Assembly (NCBI RefSeq): GCF_019039035.1 | Contig: NZ_JAHNZT010000007.1 | Span: 218,075 to 282,074, forward strand | Origin: Citreicoccus inhibens | GTDB taxonomy: Bacteria; Myxococcota; Myxococcia; Myxococcales; Myxococcaceae | Direction of reading: 5' to 3' | Length of the DNA: 64,000 nt | Part shown: one piece after another, positions 1 to 8,870 of the stretch | Numbering within the stretch: position 1 is the first letter of the stretch | Layout of the letters: every line of letters begins with the position of its first letter | Program-made: the position numbers and the translations under genes | The notes under the pieces: model-generated | What the model was told of the DNA's origin: nothing | What the model saw: the letters and a program-made list of their open reading frames with translations, nothing else | Database searches by the model: none

Positions 1-390
1 GAGTTCCCCTGGCAGAACCTCGCCCAGGACGGCCACGAGGGCACCTGTCCCGTGGGCAGCTTTCCTTCCAACGGCCACGGCCTTCACGAGATGGCCGGCA
101 ACGTCTGGGAATGGACCTCGGACTGGTACCGCGCGCGCCACGCCGAAGGCCACCGAGGCAAGGCCTGCTGCATCCCCGTCAATCCGCGCGGCCCGTCCAC
201 GCCGGATGACAGCTTCGATGCGCATCTGCCCGCCGTGCGCATCCCGCGCCGCGTGCTCAAGGGCGGCAGCTTCCTGTGCGCGCCCAACTACTGCCGACGC
301 TACCGCCCAGCCGCGCGCTCGCCGCAGCCCGTGGACAGCGGCGCCAGCCACATCGGGTTTCGCTGCATCGTGCGCCCGACTCGCGCCTGA
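1..390 (+). CDS. Formylglycine-generating enzyme (SUMF1/FGE) family, C-terminal part
   Basis: The reading frame is open from the window edge, so the N-terminus is missing and 129 residues are visible. The FGE family oxidises a sulfatase active-site Cys or Ser to formylglycine. Diagnostic blocks are visible: GLHEMAGNVWEWTSDWY, then CC-x-PVNPRG, then GGSFLCAPNYCRRYRP, ending in HIGFRC. The two cysteines of CAPNYC (codons at 277 and 292) have the five-residue spacing of the catalytic copper-binding pair of true FGE. Many SUMF1-domain relatives, for example those fused to kinases, lack this pair. This therefore looks like an active sulfatase-maturing enzyme, although no sulfatase gene lies in the window. 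The stop is 7 nt from the end of the convergent ThrE-like gene. Confidence 0.9.
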   Translation, partial: EFPWQNLAQDGHEGTCPVGSFPSNGHGLHEMAGNVWEWTSDWYRARHAEGHRGKACCIPVNPRGPSTPDDSFDAHLPAVRIPRRVLKGGSFLCAPNYCRRYRPAARSPQPVDSGASHIGFRCIVRPTRA

Positions 391-397
391 ACCCTCC

Positions 398-1651
398 CTA
401 CGGATCCGGCTCCACGACGGGAACCGGGGGCCGCGCGAGCAGCGCCGCGAAGATGAGCCCCATCACGATTTGCAGCGCCACCAGCAGCACGTTGAAGAGG
501 CGTGCGTCCGTGTTGGCGCCCACGCCCAGCAACGCCAGGATGGCCTGGGTCCCCATGAAGCCAGGGGCGAGCTGCAACAGCCCCGGCATGATGACGGTGT
601 TGGGCATGCAGCCGGGGCGGCGCCCATACCAGAGGCCCGCCACGCCGAGCACGAACGAGGACACGAGCGGGCTGCCTCGGTCCCCCAGCACGGCCTTGGT
701 CAGCTCCTGCGTCCCGTAGGCGAGCAGCACGGCCGCGACAATGGGCACCACGTCCCGAGCGCGCGCGGACATGCACACCGCCAGCGCCAGCCCGCCCACC
801 GCCACGATGGCGAGCGCGAGCGGGTGCGGCAGGGCATGCGCGGAGGAGTACAGCGGCAGGGGCGCGACCAGCCCCCACGCCGTGCCCGCCGCCGCGATTC
901 CCACGCCCATCATCACGAAGCGCAGCAAGCCATACAGCAGGCGCGGCGTGCCGGCCTCGACCGACTCCGTCACCAACTCCAGTGAGCCGAGCGTCACCAC
1001 CATGGCGGGCACCAACAGCGTGATGCCGCCGAACAAGGCGCGGGCCGCGTCGAAGGGTGGCAGCACCCACGTCAGGAGGAACGCCACCAGCGTGCCCAGG
1101 AACGCGCCGAGGAAGCTCTTCTGGAGGTCCAGCTGCTGCGAGCGCAGCGTGCCGAAGTGGATGGCGCCCGCGAGCACGCCCACCACGAAGGCCGCGGCCA
1201 GCTCCAGCCAGGCCCCGCCCACGCGCACGGCGACGGCCGCCCCATAGACGCCATAGGCCAGGTAGACGAGCCACCCGGGATGGACGGGCGGAGAGGCCAT
1301 GATGCGCTTCAAGTCCGCGTGCGCCTCGGGGACGCGCTTGCGCCCCGCGGCGATGTCGTCGCACAGCCCGAGCACCGCCGAGGCGCGCGTCAGGTTCCAG
1401 TGCGGATTGAAGGGCAGGCGATCCAACTCCACCGCGCGACGCTCCAACCCAGACACCACCTCCAGAATCGCGACGCTCTGGAGCGTGAACAATTCGACTT
1501 GGAGACCCCACGCGCGCGCGACCTGCTTGACCCGCGCCTCCACCAAGGACGCCGCTTGATAGGACACGTGGAGGGCCCGGACCAGGTCGCACAGGAAGGA
1601 GACGGTCGCCTCGTCATCGGACGAGCCCTGCGACTCCCGAGTGTCCGCCAT
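398..1651 (-). CDS. Threonine/serine exporter (ThrE) family membrane protein
   Basis: The product is 417 aa. Residues 1-130 form a soluble N-terminal part (DUF1212/ThrE type, with ASAVLGLCDDIAAG followed by a PP-x-HPGW-type entry into the membrane). About ten hydrophobic segments follow, separated by a short hydrophilic break (MSARARD) between the two halves, as in fused ThrE/ThrE_2 proteins. The family exports threonine and serine by proton antiport; the substrate here is inferred. The ATG at 1651 was chosen because a GAGAGAG stretch lies just upstream. An in-frame ATG near 1740 would add about 30 Arg-rich residues and looks unlikely. Probably transcribed alone, 146 nt after the upstream transporter gene. 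Confidence 0.85.
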   Translation of the reverse strand: MADTRESQGSSDDEATVSFLCDLVRALHVSYQAASLVEARVKQVARAWGLQVELFTLQSVAILEVVSGLERRAVELDRLPFNPHWNLTRASAVLGLCDDIAAGRKRVPEAHADLKRIMASPPVHPGWLVYLAYGVYGAAVAVRVGGAWLELAAAFVVGVLAGAIHFGTLRSQQLDLQKSFLGAFLGTLVAFLLTWVLPPFDAARALFGGITLLVPAMVVTLGSLELVTESVEAGTPRLLYGLLRFVMMGVGIAAAGTAWGLVAPLPLYSSAHALPHPLALAIVAVGGLALAVCMSARARDVVPIVAAVLLAYGTQELTKAVLGDRGSPLVSSFVLGVAGLWYGRRPGCMPNTVIMPGLLQLAPGFMGTQAILALLGVGANTDARLFNVLLVALQIVMGLIFAALLARPPVPVVEPDP

Positions 1652-1797
1652 CGTCGTCTCTCTCGCGCATGGCCGCGCGGGGTCGCGCGGTGGACCGCGA
1701 CGTCGAGCGGTCAGGAGCAAGACCTTGGCGATGGACATGGGCCGGAGACAGTCGCCCTCCGGTGCGGTGCGACGTCCGCGCGCGGGCGTCCTCGGGC

Positions 1798-2709
1798 TCA
1801 GATGCCCACGGGCCGAGGACCGTGCGGATCCGACGGTGTGCGCTCCTGGCCATTCGAGCCCGCCTCGCGGCGCCGCTTGTTCCAGACTTGATACGGCACG
1901 AGCGCGAGCGTCCGGATGATGAGGTAGATGCCGATGACGCCCAGCATCCGCTGCATGGGGTACGTGGTCCCCGCCGCGCACATCGCGAGCGCCGGGTTCC
2001 CGTACACCGCCGAGATGCCCAGCGTCACCCGGTCCGGGTCGCGAGGCCCCCCGAAGAAGTGCCCCATGAACGCCGAGCCCAGCGTCACGAACAGCATGGC
2101 GACCACCCCCCAGACCTGGAGGTGCTTGAGCATCGGGATGCCGGCAATGATGAGCAACACGGCGGCGCAAGAGAGGGTGACCTTGAAGAACACCGCCACG
2201 GGCTTCTGTAGCCGCTGCGCGAACGGAGGGTCCCAGCGCTGGAGCGCCAGTCCCACGATGAACGACACCAAGAAGGGCAGCAGCGCCTTGCCAATGAGCA
2301 CGCGGAACGGCGGCGACTCGATGGCCCCCGGAAACAGCCGCCCGAGCAACGCCAGCGACAGCGGCAGCAACACGATGGCCGCCAGCGTCAGCGTGATGGA
2401 GAGCGCCAGCCCCAGCGGCATGTTGCCCTTCTGCCGCGCGATGGTGGGCAACGCCATGGGCAGGCCCGGACAGAACGCCATCAGCGCGATGACGCCCCCA
2501 GCCATCGGATGCAGGGGAAACACCCGCGTGACGAGCAGGGCCCACACCGGCACCCACACCAGACAGACGAACATGCCTCGTACATAGACCGGCTGCTGGA
2601 TGCCCTTTCCCAGGTCATTCAGGCGCCACGCCAGCCCCTGCTCCAGGCCCATGGCCACGATGAAACCGGGCATCAGGAGCAACCCCACCCAGTGCGCGAG
2701 CTCCTTCAC
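1798..2709 (-). CDS. Bile acid:sodium symporter (BASS/SBF)-like transporter
   Basis: The product is 303 aa with about nine or ten membrane segments. The family's FCPGLPMALP-like crossover region is near residues 80-90, and a VYGNPALAM block is near residue 240. BASS proteins take up organic anions with sodium; members import bile acids, pyruvate or pantothenate. The GTG start at 2709 overlaps the stop of the HAD phosphatase gene as GTGA, so the two are translationally coupled. A plausible but unproven reading is that the exported phosphatase removes phosphate from an organic compound that this carrier then imports. The C-terminal 25 residues are charged and cytoplasmic. Confidence 0.8.
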   Translation of the reverse strand: MKELAHWVGLLLMPGFIVAMGLEQGLAWRLNDLGKGIQQPVYVRGMFVCLVWVPVWALLVTRVFPLHPMAGGVIALMAFCPGLPMALPTIARQKGNMPLGLALSITLTLAAIVLLPLSLALLGRLFPGAIESPPFRVLIGKALLPFLVSFIVGLALQRWDPPFAQRLQKPVAVFFKVTLSCAAVLLIIAGIPMLKHLQVWGVVAMLFVTLGSAFMGHFFGGPRDPDRVTLGISAVYGNPALAMCAAGTTYPMQRMLGVIGIYLIIRTLALVPYQVWNKRRREAGSNGQERTPSDPHGPRPVGI

Positions 2710-3704
2710 GGCATCCCCCCGAAGACGGTCTTCCAATCCGAGCGCATGCTCACCACCGTCCACCCACCCTCGCGCGCGGCGCGCAGCGAGGCCCCGTCCT
2801 TCTCCGCGTAGGCGAACTCGCGCGCGGCATCGTCGTGGTTGATGAGGAGTTGGAACGCGGGCCCCGGGCCCTGCTGCGTCGAGCGCAGCATCGCGATGTC
2901 CCCCCCATTGCGGACGTTGCCCGCCACGAAGATGGGCCGCTTGCCGATGTGCAGGTCGTTGCCCACCGGCTTGCCTTCCTTGTCGTTCACGTGGTCCACG
3001 CGCGGCTCGCGCCACAGCACCTCCTGGCCATCGCGCCGCTCGAACTTCTCCACCACGCTGCTGCCAATGACCTGCTGCGGTGGAATCCCATACAACTGCT
3101 CGGCGAACACGCGCACGAAGTCGATGCCGCCCCCCGTGCTGATCCACGTCTGGAACCCATGGGCGCGCAAGAACGTCAGCAGCTCCCGCATGGGCTGATA
3201 GCCGAGCTGCGTGTACGGCACGCCCAGCTTGGGGTGGCGCGCGGTGCGCAGGAAGTCCCGCACCTCGTCCACGAACTGCGCCTGCGTCAGGTTCGAGTGC
3301 GTGGCCGCGAGCAGCTCCATCAGCTCCGCCTCGCTCGCCTCCATGAGCGTGGCGGCGTCGCCTTCGAGCACCGCTTTGTAGGGCTGCTGGTGGCGCAGGG
3401 ACGGGTCCTTCGCCACCAACTCCCGCACCCGCGCCACGAGGAAGGCGCCCTGCACGAGGGGCTTCTCCTGCCAGAGCGTGCCGTCGTTGTCGAAGACGGC
3501 GATGCGGTCCGCCACCGGCACGAAGTCCGGGCCGCCCTCCTTCGTCACGCGGGCCACGAAGTCGAGGATGGATTGCTTCGCGGGCCCCTCGTTCCACGAG
3601 GGCAATGGGTCCGTCCGCGCGAGCACCGCGAGAGGCCCCCCTGCCATCAGCATCACCGCCAGCACCTTCGCGTGACGAATCCATCCCTGCCGGAGCCCGA
3701 CCAT
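2706..3704 (-). CDS. Exported HAD-superfamily phosphatase
   Basis: The product is 332 aa. It has an N-terminal signal peptide (Arg/Lys-rich start, hydrophobic core AVMLMAGGPLAVLA, cut near residue 29), so it should act in the periplasm. HAD motif I is VFDNDGTLW near residue 68, with both Asp residues. Motif II is the Ser/Thr of WISTGGG near residue 180. Lys/Arg and motif III candidates lie in GNVRNGGD near residue 280. This matches the phosphoserine phosphatase-like HAD group often annotated as a nonspecific acid phosphatase; the substrate is unknown. The ATG at 3704 is preceded by GGAGG at 6 nt. It is the first gene of a two-gene operon and overlaps the transporter start by 4 nt. Confidence 0.85.
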   Translation of the reverse strand: MVGLRQGWIRHAKVLAVMLMAGGPLAVLARTDPLPSWNEGPAKQSILDFVARVTKEGGPDFVPVADRIAVFDNDGTLWQEKPLVQGAFLVARVRELVAKDPSLRHQQPYKAVLEGDAATLMEASEAELMELLAATHSNLTQAQFVDEVRDFLRTARHPKLGVPYTQLGYQPMRELLTFLRAHGFQTWISTGGGIDFVRVFAEQLYGIPPQQVIGSSVVEKFERRDGQEVLWREPRVDHVNDKEGKPVGNDLHIGKRPIFVAGNVRNGGDIAMLRSTQQGPGPAFQLLINHDDAAREFAYAEKDGASLRAAREGGWTVVSMRSDWKTVFGGMP

Positions 3705-3936
3705 CGCTGCCTCCGCCGCCCGCCTGGCCTGGATGCGGCGTCCTCCGAGCGGCTGTCCCTCAATCTGGTCGCGGCGAGGAGCGCGGCAATACTCGGCCAA
3801 CAGTGGCCTGCCCCGCTGGACGCCCGCGCCGCGCCGCGCTCCGCTCGGAGAGAAGCCCCCCTGCCTCGGGCAAGCGCGCGGCAGCCCGCCCGCCCCCTCG
3901 CGGACGCCGAGGGAGGCGGGCTTGGGCTCGCGGCCG

Positions 3937-5496
3937 CTAATACCCAGGCGGGTACGGCGGCGGGCGCGTGGGCCCGATGGGGCCGGTGGGGACCTCGCGC
4001 TTGTGGACGCGCGGCACCGGATCAATCGCGGGCTGCGAGGCCGTGAGCCGGCCCACGGTGAGCTGGCCCTGATAGCCCTCCGACGTCGGCTTCTCATACA
4101 GCTTCAGGTAGGGCTGAGACAGCGGCGGCACCTGGGTGCGCGGCGTGGGCGTGGCGCCCACGACACCGCACTGCAGCTTGCTGCTCTTGTCCAGGTCGCA
4201 GCCCCAGCGCCGTCCCGCCGCGAAGCCCACCTCCAAGACGAGCAGCGACTTCACCTGCCGGAGGTACTGCGCCATGGGCGTGAAGTCCCGGTCCCAGGGC
4301 ACGCCCGTCACCATGCGCACGTGCGTGTTGCCGGCGAGCACCACCTGCATCTCGTCCGGCCGCGCCGCGTGGCGCTTCAACCAGACATCCGCCAGCGCCG
4401 CGTCGCGCTCGCCCCCGTTCAGCAGGTCCGTGTCGTAGGCCACCACCGAGACCTTCAGCCCCTGCGCGCGCATGGCCCGCACCTGGTCGATGAGGTCGAA
4501 GATGGCCCGGCTGCTGCGACCATCCTGATACGGCCGCCGCCAGAAGCGCCCATCCAGCAGCGCGTCCTGGTCCATCGGCGCCCCCGGGCTGCCCAGGTAA
4601 TGGTCGATGCGCGGTTGCTCCGGAGAAGGAATCGACAGGCCCAGCGCCACCGGAATCCCCCGCTCCGCGGCCTGCCGCACCAGGACGCCCACCGCCGCGG
4701 GCACCTGCGCCGAGCCGAGCTGCTCGCCAATGAGCAGCATCCGCCCCGCGTGAATGACCGCCTCCAGGCCGAACACGCGCGACTCCTCCTTGGGCGAGAA
4801 CCCCGAGGGCGCGTCCGGCACCTGGTCCTGCCAGCGCGTCAGATAGAACTCCGGCGTCCGCACCGGCACGGGCACCTGCTCGTTCACGTTGCCGCTGAGC
4901 GTCTCAATCGAGGGCGTGGACTCCAATCGCAGCGCGAGCGCGCGCTCCAGCTCCATGTCGCGCAGCCCGTACTGGGCGCCATCCAGCCCGGTGAAGTGCT
5001 CGGTCATGTCGTAGCTGCCATCGCGGTTGCGCTGCCGGAAGAGGTCCTTCCTGGCGATGTTGAGCGTGTTCGGCGCCGGCCGCAGCGACGTCCCGTCCTC
5101 CGCCTCGTCGCGCAGCGCGTCCTTGGACACCTGGCTGCGAACCTCCGCGTCATTGCCCACGCCATTGACCTGGATGCGGAAGATGCGAATGACCGACTCG
5201 CGCGAGGACACCGCCAGCCCCGTCACCAGGTAGCGGGTGAACGTGCCGTCCCCCGAGTTCCAGGTCATCGGGCCGCGCCAGCCGGTGAAGAACTGCCGGG
5301 GGTCCACCGCGCCCCGCTCGTCGTCGATGTCGAAGCCCCGCTCCACCAGCAACCGACGCGTCTCGTCCAGCGCCACTTCCACGGGCTTCGCGAAGACATG
5401 CTCGTACTGCGGATACTCCGGGTGCCCCATGCCATGCAGGCAGCCCGTGAGCCCCAACACCAGACAGAGTCCGAGAACCCAGCGCGCGAAGGTCAT
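3937..5496 (-). CDS. EreA/ChaN-like superfamily lipoprotein, possibly catalytically degenerate
   Basis: The product is 519 aa with a lipoprotein signal (LVLGLTGC, Cys at about residue 19). Residues 30-230 match nothing I know. Residues 260-430 resemble the erythromycin esterase/ChaN/TraB fold: GEQLGSAQVP, a PVALGLSIP strand, W-x(4)-YQDGRSSRAIFDLI, VVAYDTD, RDAALADVWL and VLAGNTHVRM. In active relatives the first motif is normally GE-x-HG and the second GLEIP. Here the His is Leu and the Glu is Ser, so catalysis is doubtful. The C-terminal 50 residues are Pro-rich and end PPPYPPGY. The ATG at 5496 gives the best signal peptide; a GTG at 5514 is also in frame. Function unknown. Confidence 0.6.
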   Translation of the reverse strand: MTFARWVLGLCLVLGLTGCLHGMGHPEYPQYEHVFAKPVEVALDETRRLLVERGFDIDDERGAVDPRQFFTGWRGPMTWNSGDGTFTRYLVTGLAVSSRESVIRIFRIQVNGVGNDAEVRSQVSKDALRDEAEDGTSLRPAPNTLNIARKDLFRQRNRDGSYDMTEHFTGLDGAQYGLRDMELERALALRLESTPSIETLSGNVNEQVPVPVRTPEFYLTRWQDQVPDAPSGFSPKEESRVFGLEAVIHAGRMLLIGEQLGSAQVPAAVGVLVRQAAERGIPVALGLSIPSPEQPRIDHYLGSPGAPMDQDALLDGRFWRRPYQDGRSSRAIFDLIDQVRAMRAQGLKVSVVAYDTDLLNGGERDAALADVWLKRHAARPDEMQVVLAGNTHVRMVTGVPWDRDFTPMAQYLRQVKSLLVLEVGFAAGRRWGCDLDKSSKLQCGVVGATPTPRTQVPPLSQPYLKLYEKPTSEGYQGQLTVGRLTASQPAIDPVPRVHKREVPTGPIGPTRPPPYPPGY

Positions 5497-5525
5497 GATG
5501 CAACGGGGTAACACAAGCTACCGGT

Positions 5526-5558
5526 CATTTCCCGAGTCGCACGACTCACCGAGAAATG
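5526..5558. repeat. Interrupted inverted repeat between plsC and the lipoprotein gene
   Basis: CATTTC and GAAATG (5526-5531 and 5553-5558) flank a perfect inner palindrome GAGTCG-CA-CGACTC (5534-5547). It lies 38 nt past the plsC stop and 30 nt before the lipoprotein start on the minus strand. It has no T tract, so it could be a weak terminator for plsC or an operator for the lipoprotein gene. Confidence 0.4.
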
Positions 5559-5595
5559 CCCGTCAATCCGCAACCATCGGGCCCGAGCGCGGGGG

Positions 5596-6321
5596 CTACC
5601 GGGAAGATCCGAGGGCCCGCAGATACTGCTCGCGCACCCCCGAGGCGAGGGCGACGGGGTCGGGGCCAAAGGCCTCCGGTGGCACGGGGGGCAGCACGCG
5701 CACGCGCAGGGACGCGCGGGGGCTCAACCAGGGGCCGTCTCCCTCCACCAGGCTCGTGGTGCCCTCCACCACGATGGGCACCACGGGCACGTGCTCCTCC
5801 AACGCGAGCTGGAACGCGCCGCGCTTGAACGGGAGCAGCTGGCCGTTCGTGGAGTAGGTGCCCTCGGGGAAGATGAACACGGGCATGCCCCGGCGCAGCC
5901 AGACGCGGCACGGGTCCAACAACTGGTGCAGGGACGTGGAGGTGCCGCGCACGACGGGCACGTGCCCCAGCAGCGTCATCATCCAGCCCACCAGCGGCAG
6001 CCGGAACAGCGACGCCTTGGCCACGAACTTGAACGGGGTGAACAGCCCCATCACCGCGAGGATGTCCATGGCGGACTGGTGATTGGCCACCAAAACACAG
6101 GGGCCACGGGGCAGGACCTCACGCCCTTCGATGCGCGTGCGCCAGCCAGGCGAGGCGTGCAGCCAGACCCAGAAACAGATGTTGCACACCAGCGAATGCA
6201 ACGCATTGCGGTCGCGGTCCACGGGGTACGTGAGGAGGAACAGCACCGCGCCGAGCGCGAACACCACCGGCGCGGTGACGAGGAACAAGAACCAGAACCA
6301 CAGCGAGACGACGAACCGCAT
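5596..6321 (-). CDS. plsC: 1-acyl-sn-glycerol-3-phosphate acyltransferase (PlsC family)
   Basis: The product is 241 aa. Two hydrophobic helices at the N-terminus (about residues 1-33) anchor it in the inner membrane. The family motifs are present in order: NHQSAMD (catalytic NH-x4-D, near residue 75), the KASLFRLPLVG segment, FPEGTYS (near residue 143) and VPIVVEG. The enzyme transfers an acyl group to lysophosphatidic acid to make phosphatidic acid. The gene begins 11 nt after the stop of the upstream SDR gene, so the two are cotranscribed; a FabL-like partner fits lipid synthesis. The ATG at 6321 was chosen because upstream extension adds only low-quality sequence. Confidence 0.9.
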   Translation of the reverse strand: MRFVVSLWFWFLFLVTAPVVFALGAVLFLLTYPVDRDRNALHSLVCNICFWVWLHASPGWRTRIEGREVLPRGPCVLVANHQSAMDILAVMGLFTPFKFVAKASLFRLPLVGWMMTLLGHVPVVRGTSTSLHQLLDPCRVWLRRGMPVFIFPEGTYSTNGQLLPFKRGAFQLALEEHVPVVPIVVEGTTSLVEGDGPWLSPRASLRVRVLPPVPPEAFGPDPVALASGVREQYLRALGSSR

Positions 6322-6332
6322 GCGCAGGGCCG

Positions 6333-7145
6333 TCAGCGCTGCGCGGGCGGCGTCATCCGCGCCGCGAAGTTCATCGCGTAGTTGACCTCCAGGCCGCCGT
6401 CGACGACGAGCGTCTGGCCATTCACATACTCGGAGCCCTCCGAGCACAGCCACTCGATGGGCCGGGCAATCTCATCCGGGCTGGCCACGTGGCCCGAGGG
6501 CACCTGCTCGCGCACGGTGGCCTCCAGGCCCGCCCACGCATCGCCCATGTAGAAGCGGCTGGAGTCCGTGTCGATGTAGCCCGGGTTGACCGCGTTGACG
6601 CGGATGCCCGTGCCGGACAGCTCCGCGGCCAGGTACTTCACCATGATTTCCATGGCGCCCTTCATGGCGCCCAGGAGCCCGTGGAACGGCAGGGGCATGC
6701 GCGAGTCCATGCCGGACACCGCGACGATGCGCCCCTTGCGGCCCTCCATCAGCGGCACCGCGCGCTGCGCGCCCAGCAGGAAGCTCTTCACCGTGACGTT
6801 GAACGTCTTGTCCATCTGGTGGAGCTTGGTCTGCATGAGCGGCGTGAAGACGGTGGAGGCCGCGTTGGCCACGAAGACATCCAAGCCGTGGAACTCCTCC
6901 TGGATGGTGTCGAAGACGTTGTGGAGGCTGGCGGGCTCCAGCTGATCCGCCACCAGCACGCGGCAGCGGCGCCCCAGCGCCTCCACTTCCTGGCACAGCG
7001 CCTGGGCCTGCTCGGCGTCACGGCGATACGTGGAGACGATGTCATAGCCGGCCTTGGCCAGCCGCAGGGACACAGCGCGGCCCACGCCGCGCGAACCACC
7101 GGTGATGAGCGCCACGGGAGAAGTCGTCATGGTCCACCAGGGCAT
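6333..7145 (-). CDS. FabL-like short-chain dehydrogenase/reductase with altered active site
   Basis: The product is 270 aa. The Rossmann motif is TGGSRGVG (residues about 14-21), followed by NAAS near residue 95 and the C-terminal GQTLVVDGG. The blocks [22 protein letters not shown] and GQTLVVDGG most resemble the Bacillus enoyl-ACP reductase FabL. Ser of AVSG is present. The active-site segment reads [13 protein letters not shown]: Lys is present, but position -4 (classical SDR Tyr) is Leu and position -7 (FabL Tyr) is His. The ATG at 7145 has AAGG four nt upstream; an ATG at 7130 is a shorter alternative. It heads the SDR-plsC pair and diverges from zwf. Confidence 0.8.
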   Translation of the reverse strand: MPWWTMTTSPVALITGGSRGVGRAVSLRLAKAGYDIVSTYRRDAEQAQALCQEVEALGRRCRVLVADQLEPASLHNVFDTIQEEFHGLDVFVANAASTVFTPLMQTKLHQMDKTFNVTVKSFLLGAQRAVPLMEGRKGRIVAVSGMDSRMPLPFHGLLGAMKGAMEIMVKYLAAELSGTGIRVNAVNPGYIDTDSSRFYMGDAWAGLEATVREQVPSGHVASPDEIARPIEWLCSEGSEYVNGQTLVVDGGLEVNYAMNFAARMTPPAQR

Positions 7146-7270
7146 AGCACCTTCCCGCCCCTCCCGGACGGCCCCCGCCCCGAGCCGGGCCGCCCCCCCG
7201 GGCATGGGTCCCGCGTCCCAGGCGAGGACACTCGGGACGTCGCCCCGGCGTCACTCGGGTTCTTATGCAC

Positions 7271-7300
7271 TTGCGGCCTCGGCGCGTTAGGAACTTAGGT
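7271..7300 (+). promoter_or_regulatory. Candidate sigma-70-like promoter of zwf-pgl-gnd
   Basis: TTGCGG (7271-7276) is followed after 18 nt by TTAGGT (7295-7300). This places a start site about 20 nt before the zwf ATG. It is inferred from hexamer likeness only. Confidence 0.35.
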
Positions 7301-7328
7301 GCCCGGTCGAACGCGAGGAGACCGCCGA

Positions 7329-8870
7329 ATGGATGTGAAGGGTGTGCACATCGAGACCCATCCCCGAGAGGGAGAGCCGCTCGTCCGCGCCGGACGTCCG
7401 GACCCCTGCACCGTGGTGCTCTTCGGCGCCACGGGAGACCTCGCGCAACGCAAGCTGTTCCCCGCCCTCTTCGAGCTGGACCGCGCGGGCCTGCTCCCCG
7501 AGCACTTCGCCGTCGTCGCCTTCAGCCGCTCCGCGCTGGACGACACCGCGTTCCGCGCGCACGTGAAGGCGGGCCTGGAGAAGTTCGCCCGCACGCAGCC
7601 CCTGGACGAGGCCACCTGGCAGCGCTTCGCCCCGCGACTCGAAGGCGTCTCCGGCGCCTACGATGATCCGCAGTCCTTCGTCCGCTTGCGCGAGCGGCTC
7701 ACCCAGGTCTCCCAGAAGCAGAAGACTGGCGACAACCAGCTCTATTACCTGGCCACGCCCGCCTCCACCTTCCCCCAGATTCTCAAGGGGCTCGCGGACT
7801 CGGGGCTCTTGACGCGCCAGACGGATCCAGGCCACCACCCGTGGCGCCGGCTCGTCATCGAGAAGCCCTTCGGTCACGACCTGGAGAGCGCCAAGGCCCT
7901 CAACCGCGAGCTGTTCTCGGTGCTGGACGAGCGGCAGATCTTCCGCATCGACCACTACCTGGGCAAGGAGACGGTGCAGAACATCCTCGTGTTCCGCTTC
8001 GCCAACGCCATCTTCGAACCGCTGTGGAACCGCCAGCACATCGACCACGTGGAGATCACCGCGGCGGAGACGATTGGCGTGGAGGGGCGCGGCGGCTTCT
8101 ACGACGAGACGGGCGTCATCCGGGACATGGTGCAGAACCACCTGCTCCAGGTGCTCGCGCTGTGCGCCATGGAGCCTCCGGTGTCCTTTGGCGCGGAGGA
8201 CATCCGCGACGAGAAGAACAAGGTGTTCCGCGCGCTGCGCCCCGTGGAGGGCACCGACGTGGCGGACCACGTCGTGGTGGGCCAGTACCAGGGCTACGCG
8301 CAGGAGAAGGGCGTCAAGCCGGGCTCGCGCACGCCCACGTACGTCGCGCTGCGCATGCACGTGGACTCGTGGCGCTGGCAGGGCGTGCCCTTCTACGTGC
8401 GCGCGGGCAAGAACCTGAAGCGGCGCATGACGGAGGTGTCCATCCACTTCAAGTCCGTGCCCGTGGGCCTCTTCAGCGGCGAGGGCGCCACGTGTCAGCG
8501 GCTCCAACCGAACGTGCTCACGCTGCGCATCCAGCCGCGCGAGGGGATCGCCCTCTCCTTCGAGTCCAAGGTCCCCGGCGAGGACGTCAACATCGCGGGC
8601 GTCACCATGGACTTCAACTACGCGGAGAGCTTCGCCAAGCCCGTGCCGGAGGCCTACGAGCGGCTGCTGCTGGACTGCATGCGCGGCAACGCCACGCTCT
8701 TCGCGCGGCAGGACAGCGTGGAGCAGGCCTGGGCCTACGTGACGCCCATCCTGCGCGCCATCGAGTCCGGCGAGGGCGGCAGCGTGCACACCTATGCGCC
8801 AGGGTCGGCGGGCCCGGAGGCCGCCGCCTCGCTGATGGCCCGCAGCGGGCGCCGGTGGACGCCGCTATGA
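7329..8870 (+). CDS. zwf: Glucose-6-phosphate 1-dehydrogenase
   Basis: The product is 513 aa, the usual family length. It oxidises glucose-6-phosphate to 6-phosphogluconolactone with NADP+. The dinucleotide motif GATGDLAQRKL lies near residue 32, and the catalytic/substrate signature RIDHYLGKE near residue 205. RNA evidence is lacking, but the ATG at 7329 has GAGGAG upstream at a workable distance, whereas an upstream GTG at 7299 has none. The stop overlaps the pgl start as ATGA, so this is the first gene of a zwf-pgl-gnd operon carrying the whole oxidative branch of the pentose phosphate pathway. Confidence 0.97.
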   Translation: MDVKGVHIETHPREGEPLVRAGRPDPCTVVLFGATGDLAQRKLFPALFELDRAGLLPEHFAVVAFSRSALDDTAFRAHVKAGLEKFARTQPLDEATWQRFAPRLEGVSGAYDDPQSFVRLRERLTQVSQKQKTGDNQLYYLATPASTFPQILKGLADSGLLTRQTDPGHHPWRRLVIEKPFGHDLESAKALNRELFSVLDERQIFRIDHYLGKETVQNILVFRFANAIFEPLWNRQHIDHVEITAAETIGVEGRGGFYDETGVIRDMVQNHLLQVLALCAMEPPVSFGAEDIRDEKNKVFRALRPVEGTDVADHVVVGQYQGYAQEKGVKPGSRTPTYVALRMHVDSWRWQGVPFYVRAGKNLKRRMTEVSIHFKSVPVGLFSGEGATCQRLQPNVLTLRIQPREGIALSFESKVPGEDVNIAGVTMDFNYAESFAKPVPEAYERLLLDCMRGNATLFARQDSVEQAWAYVTPILRAIESGEGGSVHTYAPGSAGPEAAASLMARSGRRWTPL

